A stretch of DNA of 10,115 nt from positions 1-10,115 of the forward strand of contig JAGBGV010000364.1 of the NCBI GenBank assembly GCA_017935805.1, in the 5' to 3' direction. The notes beneath the pieces were generated by a model that ran no database searches, had not been told where the DNA came from, and saw nothing but the letters and a program-made list of their open reading frames with translations. Position numbers and translations under genes: made by a program. Source of the stretch: Clostridia bacterium. Lineage in GTDB: Bacteria; Bacillota_A; Clostridia; Oscillospirales; CAG-272. This document shows positions 6,387 to 10,115 of the stretch, one piece after another; the first letter of the stretch is position 1; every line of letters starts with the position of its first letter.

Positions 6387-7436
6387 ATGGCAACAGTTAC
6401 GATAATCGGTGCGGGAATGATGGGCTCTGCGCTTGCATTTCCTGCGCGAGAAAACGGACACACAGTCAGACTTGTGGGAACTCATCTTGACCGAGAGATA
6501 ATTGAAGCCTGCAAAAGAACAAACCGCCACCCGAAGTTTAACTTTGATTTTCCTGCCGGTCTGGAGTTTTATCAGATCGAGGACATGAAAACAGCAATCG
6601 ACGGCGCGGACATGATAATCGGCGGTGTCAGCAGCTTTGGCGTTGACTGGTTTGGGGACTATGTTCTACCGGAGATACCTGAAGATATACCTGTGCTTAC
6701 AGTAACCAAAGGGCTGATGGACACTCCCGACGGACGGCTTCTCACCTATCCGGCAGTATGGAAAGAAAAGCTTGAAAAGATGGGCAAAAAACTGTCACTC
6801 AACGCAATCGGCGGCCCATGCACCAGCTATGAACTTGTTCAGCATGACCAGACCGAGGTGGCGTTCTGCGGTGACGATATCGCGATACTTGAAAAGCTGT
6901 GTTCCATCATGGCGACTGACTATTACCACATCAGTATCTCAACTGACGTTGTCGGTGTTGAGAGTGCGGTTGCGCTGAAAAACGGATATGCTTTGGCTGT
7001 TGCGCTTACAATCGGCGTAAATCAGAAGAATTTCGGCATCGACAGCGAGCTGCATTTTAACTCTCAGGCTGCTGTGTTTGGTCAGAGCGTGAAGGAGATG
7101 CAAAGACTGCTTGAGCTTCAAGGTGCAGGAACGCTTGACAATCTTTGCATCGGCGCAGGAGACTTGTATGTTACCGTATATGGCGGTCGCACAAGACTTG
7201 TGGGCATTTTGCTCGGACGCGGACTTGACATTGACGAGGCAAAGGCTGAACTCAACGGTGTAACGCTCGAATCCCTTGTGGTAGCCGTCCGAGTTGCTCG
7301 CGCCATTAAAATCCTTGCGGCAAAGGGCGAGGTTGATCCCGCTGACTACCCGCTACTGATGCACGTTGACGCAATATTGAGCGACAAAGCAAAGGTGGAC
7401 ATCCCCTGGGAAAAGTTTACGTTTACAAAAGAATAA
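6387..7436 (+). CDS. GpsA-like NAD(P)-dependent dehydrogenase
   Basis: 349-residue cytoplasmic protein with the fold and motif order of NAD(P)-dependent glycerol-3-phosphate dehydrogenase: dinucleotide motif GAGMMG (8-13), VTKGL (K108), GGPCTSYE (142-149, where GpsA has SGPSFA), ALKN with the probable catalytic K198, and GAGDL (256-260). Differences from canonical GpsA, recalled from the family, are GRTRLVG (267-273) where GpsA has SRNRRFG, so the substrate-side Asn becomes Thr, and the altered GGP segment. It is therefore probably a paralogue with another phosphorylated or carboxylated substrate rather than the phospholipid-synthesis enzyme, though G3P activity is not excluded. It begins two bases after the isomerase stop with no strong ribosome site of its own, which suggests translational coupling. 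The operon terminator follows at 7450. Confidence 0.8.
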   Translation: MATVTIIGAGMMGSALAFPARENGHTVRLVGTHLDREIIEACKRTNRHPKFNFDFPAGLEFYQIEDMKTAIDGADMIIGGVSSFGVDWFGDYVLPEIPEDIPVLTVTKGLMDTPDGRLLTYPAVWKEKLEKMGKKLSLNAIGGPCTSYELVQHDQTEVAFCGDDIAILEKLCSIMATDYYHISISTDVVGVESAVALKNGYALAVALTIGVNQKNFGIDSELHFNSQAAVFGQSVKEMQRLLELQGAGTLDNLCIGAGDLYVTVYGGRTRLVGILLGRGLDIDEAKAELNGVTLESLVVAVRVARAIKILAAKGEVDPADYPLLMHVDAILSDKAKVDIPWEKFTFTKE

Positions 7437-7449
7437 GTCATAACAAATA

Positions 7450-7490
7450 AAAGAAGAGGCTCACTGCGAAGTCTCTTCTTTCTGTTTTTT
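7450..7490 (+). terminator. Rho-independent terminator between convergent genes
   Basis: AAAGAAGAG (7450-7458) pairs with CTCTTCTTT (7473-7481). The stem extends inward by GCT/AGT (7459-7461 with 7470-7472, one G-U pair) around an 8-base loop. T6 at 7485-7490 follows on the plus strand, ending the isomerase-dehydrogenase operon. On the minus strand the A-rich left side reads as TTTTATTTG, so it may also stop the converging beta-helix gene, which ends at 7509. The 72-base gap 7437-7508 holds nothing else. Confidence 0.88.
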
Positions 7491-7508
7491 ATTAAATACA
7501 AATTACTT

Positions 7509-9791
7509 CTAGACGCCCTTTTCGGGGATGCCAACACCGATACGGCCGATCTTGGTGAGAATTTCCATAGGAATCTTGCAGCCCCATTCGTTTGCTTTAG
7601 CGGTAGCCTCAGCGTATGTGGGATGGCCGTTACGCTTGGAGGAGTATACGATGATGCCGTCCCCTTCAGTGGGGTTGTCAACGGTGTCGAATCGGTATGC
7701 ATCCTCGTAGAACTTGTACGCATAGATCAATTCCTTTTTGGGAGCGAGTCGGTTGGCTTTGTCAAAGTAGGTGAAGTTTCTAAGAATGGTCGCGTTGCCG
7801 TTGTTGTAAATGAAGTAACGGTTATCAACCCCCTCTTCGTATGTTGCGGACCATACTATGTCTTTCATAACAGGGAATGCTGTGAGCCACTTTTCGTTAT
7901 AAACAAAGCTCGGGGGAGTATACGTCCATGCCTGATGTGCAAATTCTCCTCCCTCCATGTATGGTTCCCAATCCTCATCGGTAATGCTACCCTGCTGGAT
8001 GACGCTTCTGCCTATGCTGATGTGGAGATTATCGGTGTAATCTACGCCATATCCGGGACCGTGAGCACCGTCACCTGTGATTGACTTGAAGATATTTCCG
8101 TAGATGTCAATGTCACAGAAGTCAAAGTCGATGTTAACTGCATTTACACCAACGTTGTCAACCTTCTTTGTGTCTTTCTCCCAGTAGCCGATGTTGTCAA
8201 CAAGGTTGTAGCGTATCACGAGACCAAAACTCTCTGTAACGTGAATCGCACCACCGTCACCTTCGAATGTAGCAAGGTCGTGGAGATAGTTATACTCGAT
8301 GGTAACATATGTACCACTGCCGCCGATACCCCAGTCAACAGAGGAGTGCATTTCGTTGTTGGAGATTACAAGACCGCAGGAGCCGTCAAACTTAATAGCT
8401 GATTCCATAACTCCGCGAACGTTAGACCAGTCGGTAATGAGGTTGTTGTGAACGAGATTGTTTGCACGAACGAGATTGATCTCATCACCACCTTCGATCT
8501 CGATACCGCTCTTACCGATGCTTGTTATGAAGCAGTTGCGGATAGTCAGATTTGTACCACTTACCTGAATACCCTCGCCGATACCGTTACGGGCTGTACA
8601 TCCGTCGAATATTATATTGTCAAGATTCTCGCCGTATATGATTGCATCATTCGATGATTCAAAGGTGATGCCCTTGAAGCTAACGTATGAAGTGCCATCA
8701 AGCGTGATAATATTTTTAGTCTTAGGCATGGAGTAGGAAACTGTTTCGTGGTTATCTTCGGGGTAGAGATAGAGGTACCCTGTAGCCTCATCGATATAAT
8801 ATTCGCCGGGAATATCAAGCTCTTCCGGAATATGATAGAAGTAGAAGAACATACTCTCCTTTGCAAGATAACCGCCTCCGTAAGCTATCTCAAATCGGTT
8901 TTGATAGGGCATCTCAAATACAGAATTTTCGTAGTCGATGTTTGTAATCTGTGAATGGTCGCGCGCCCAGAGAACGCCAAGACGAGCCCAAACAAAAGCG
9001 TCGCCAACATCGTGCCAGGAACGGAACTTCTCATTTAGCTCCGGAGAGTATGGCACGTAATACTTGCTTTTATCATGTGGTTCAGATTTGTAAGATTCGT
9101 CTAAATCACCGGACACTTCATATGTTCTTACGCGTTCGCAGCCATCGTTGGGATAACGTGCAACTGTCAGTTTCTTGCTGTCAGAATAAAGAGAAGCGTA
9201 GGAATCGAGATTTACAAATATATTAAGGAATTCTTTGGCGTTCGCGGCACTGTAACCAAGCTTGTGAAGGTTAATCATAACCAGCTTGTCCTTAACTTCC
9301 TCGGGGAAGTACTGCCACGACTCGGTTGTCTTATCGGGAGCAGTAAAATCAGCAGCTGTAAGGTGTACGCCACCGTTGATGACAGCACCTTCTTCACCGA
9401 TGTAGGTGATTGGACAAGACTTTGTACCACTATCTTCTGCAATGAATGCAACCGCCCTGTCAAGGATGTAAAAGCCCTTTTTGACAATCACATTAATACC
9501 CCTAAGACCTGTTTTGTCGATTTCGCGGATGGCGTCACGGGCAGCTTCAACGGTTGCGTAAGGCTTTTTTTCGGAACCGTCAGCGTCAGCTTTGCCGTTC
9601 AAAGAAACATAAACTGTGAGAATGCCGTCTTTCAGTTCACCGATGCCGTATTCGTTGTCATCCTTTGAGAACATATTGCGAATGAGTCGAACAAGGTTAA
9701 TTCGGTCGGCAAAGGGGTTGGTAGCTGTCACGGAAACGATCATGCCGAGCGTCATAGTCAGCACAAGTGCTAATGCGATAAATCTTTTCAT
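7509..9791 (-). CDS. Secreted right-handed parallel beta-helix protein, GH141-like
   Basis: 760-residue exported protein. A Sec signal peptide is clear: MKR, a hydrophobic stretch to about 21, and a likely cut after VTA (21-23). A region from about 58 follows the pattern common in GH141-type and related beta-helix proteins: YVSLNGKADADGSEKKPYAT (61-80), ARDAIREI, the GFYIL strand, DSGTKSCPITYIG (120-132) and INGGVHLTAADF. A non-helix insert (about 150-350) precedes short beta-helix coils at about 360-600, seen in ITFESSNDAIIYG, LTIRNCFITSIGKSGIEI, LVISNNEMHSS and VTIEYNYLHDL. GH141 members known to date include an alpha-L-fucosidase acting on rhamnogalacturonan II and a clostridial xylanase, so a plant polysaccharide hydrolase is plausible. 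The exact activity is not assignable. No LPXTG, dockerin or transmembrane anchor is visible, so it is probably released. The start has AGAGG 8 bases upstream. It is a single-gene unit. Confidence 0.82.
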   Translation of the reverse strand: MKRFIALALVLTMTLGMIVSVTATNPFADRINLVRLIRNMFSKDDNEYGIGELKDGILTVYVSLNGKADADGSEKKPYATVEAARDAIREIDKTGLRGINVIVKKGFYILDRAVAFIAEDSGTKSCPITYIGEEGAVINGGVHLTAADFTAPDKTTESWQYFPEEVKDKLVMINLHKLGYSAANAKEFLNIFVNLDSYASLYSDSKKLTVARYPNDGCERVRTYEVSGDLDESYKSEPHDKSKYYVPYSPELNEKFRSWHDVGDAFVWARLGVLWARDHSQITNIDYENSVFEMPYQNRFEIAYGGGYLAKESMFFYFYHIPEELDIPGEYYIDEATGYLYLYPEDNHETVSYSMPKTKNIITLDGTSYVSFKGITFESSNDAIIYGENLDNIIFDGCTARNGIGEGIQVSGTNLTIRNCFITSIGKSGIEIEGGDEINLVRANNLVHNNLITDWSNVRGVMESAIKFDGSCGLVISNNEMHSSVDWGIGGSGTYVTIEYNYLHDLATFEGDGGAIHVTESFGLVIRYNLVDNIGYWEKDTKKVDNVGVNAVNIDFDFCDIDIYGNIFKSITGDGAHGPGYGVDYTDNLHISIGRSVIQQGSITDEDWEPYMEGGEFAHQAWTYTPPSFVYNEKWLTAFPVMKDIVWSATYEEGVDNRYFIYNNGNATILRNFTYFDKANRLAPKKELIYAYKFYEDAYRFDTVDNPTEGDGIIVYSSKRNGHPTYAEATAKANEWGCKIPMEILTKIGRIGVGIPEKGV

Positions 9792-9826
9792 TATTTTATC
9801 CTCTTTGAGAACAGTGATATATTTGC

Positions 9827-9855
9827 ATTATAACAGAAACACACTGTAAAATCAA
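9827..9855 (-). promoter_or_regulatory. Putative promoter of the beta-helix gene
   Basis: On the minus strand, TTGATT (plus-strand 9850-9855) and a perfect TATAAT (9827-9832) are separated by 17 bases. Transcription would start about 30 bases upstream of the ATG at 9791. The AGAGG ribosome site lies in the leader. The -35 matches consensus at four of six positions. Confidence 0.7.
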
Positions 9856-9910
9856 CCAAAAATGCTTCGTCATTTTGCAAAAAAAAGTGGCGCTTTTGTA
9901 TACAATAACG

Positions 9911-9939
9911 AAAAAACCGGAGCCCGAAGACCCCGGTTT
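9911..9939 (-). terminator. Rho-independent terminator of the GAPDH gene
   Basis: AAACCGG (9914-9920) pairs with CCGGTTT (9933-9939) around a 12-base loop. Six A at 9911-9916 on the plus strand read as a U tract on the minus strand; the last three also close the stem base. It lies 16 bases after the GAPDH stop and separates that gene from the beta-helix promoter, so the two genes are transcribed independently. Confidence 0.87.
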
Positions 9940-9955
9940 AATATTGCGCTTTTGA

Positions 9956-10115
9956 TTAGTTGAGTTCTGCGAAGTACTTGATTGTACGAACCATCTGGCT
10001 TGTATAGGAGTTTTCGTTGTCGTACCAAGAAACAACCTGAACTTCGTAAAGATCGTCAGCGATCTTAGCTACCATTGTCTGAGTGGCATCGAAGAGAGAA
10101 CCGTATGTCATACCG
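9956..10115 (-). CDS. gap: Glyceraldehyde-3-phosphate dehydrogenase, C-terminal part (cut by window edge)
   Basis: The last 52 codons and TAA stop (9956-9958) of a type I glyceraldehyde-3-phosphate dehydrogenase, the glycolytic enzyme that oxidises and phosphorylates GAP to 1,3-bisphosphoglycerate using NAD. The C-terminal signature [16 protein letters not shown] (27-42 of the visible part) is diagnostic: it includes the WYDNE segment and the Asn that contacts the nicotinamide. The end, [10 protein letters not shown], is a normal C-terminus. Codons are strongly biased toward preferred ones, as expected for a highly expressed glycolytic gene. The catalytic cysteine and the Rossmann domain lie outside the window, so completeness cannot be judged. 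Confidence 0.93.
   Translation of the reverse strand, partial: GMTYGSLFDATQTMVAKIADDLYEVQVVSWYDNENSYTSQMVRTIKYFAELN

Noticed and set aside
5617..6393. 258-codon minus-strand open frame covering the isomerase gene almost exactly
   Set aside because: The plus-strand gene has a strong promoter, ribosome site and clear family motifs; the reverse frame has none and is a mirror of strongly biased codons.
9264..9668. 134-codon plus-strand open frame inside the beta-helix gene
   Set aside because: It is antisense to the N-terminal coding part of a recognisable secreted protein and has no ribosome site or homology that I can see.
9859..9876. Possible hairpin AAAATG/CATTTT with an A tract following on the plus strand
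   Set aside because: The stem is six A/T-rich pairs and is not followed by a T tract on either strand in a useful position, so it is not a credible terminator or structured RNA.

Overview
The window looks like a chromosomal segment of a low-to-mid GC Gram-positive bacterium, most likely a Clostridia member of the gut or rumen type (Oscillospiraceae/Lachnospiraceae-like). This is an inference from strong AGAGG/GAGGT ribosome sites, sigma-A-type promoters with TATAAT boxes, tightly packed operons closed by hairpin-plus-U-tract terminators, and the protein sequences themselves. No mobile element, CRISPR array, tRNA or rRNA was seen.

Region 1 (about 20-5470, minus strand) is a four-gene operon transcribed right to left: glutamine-hydrolysing asparagine synthase-family amidotransferase (5404-3563), D-aspartate ligase-type ATP-grasp enzyme (3535-2303), aspartate racemase (2290-1565) and a MurE-type muramyl-peptide ligase (1544-54). 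Gaps are 27 and 12 bases, then about 20 bases to the preferred murE start; an alternative murE start overlaps the racemase stop. A terminator follows directly. Read together, the genes describe a peptidoglycan cross-bridge pathway: racemase makes D-Asp, the ATP-grasp ligase attaches it to the position-3 diamino acid of the stem peptide, the amidotransferase converts it to D-Asn, and the MurE homologue installs the position-3 residue. The individual steps are known from Enterococcus faecium and Lactococcus lactis; having all four, including murE, in one operon is the most notable feature here. The MurE has DNPD where the meso-diaminopimelate-type enzymes have DNPR, which fits a non-DAP substrate such as L-Lys.

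Region 2 (5405-5622) is a 218-base divergent intergenic region with promoters on both strands and an inverted repeat. Region 3 (5623-7436, plus strand) is a two-gene operon: a sugar phosphate isomerase/epimerase-like TIM barrel and a GpsA-like NAD(P)-dependent dehydrogenase, two bases apart and followed by a terminator at 7450-7490. The substrate is unknown; a small carbohydrate oxidation/isomerisation step is likely.

Region 4 (7509-9791, minus strand) is a single gene for a secreted 760-residue right-handed beta-helix protein resembling GH141-type glycoside hydrolases, with its own promoter. Region 5 (9956-10115, minus strand) is the C-terminal 52 codons of glyceraldehyde-3-phosphate dehydrogenase, cut by the window edge, with a clear terminator.
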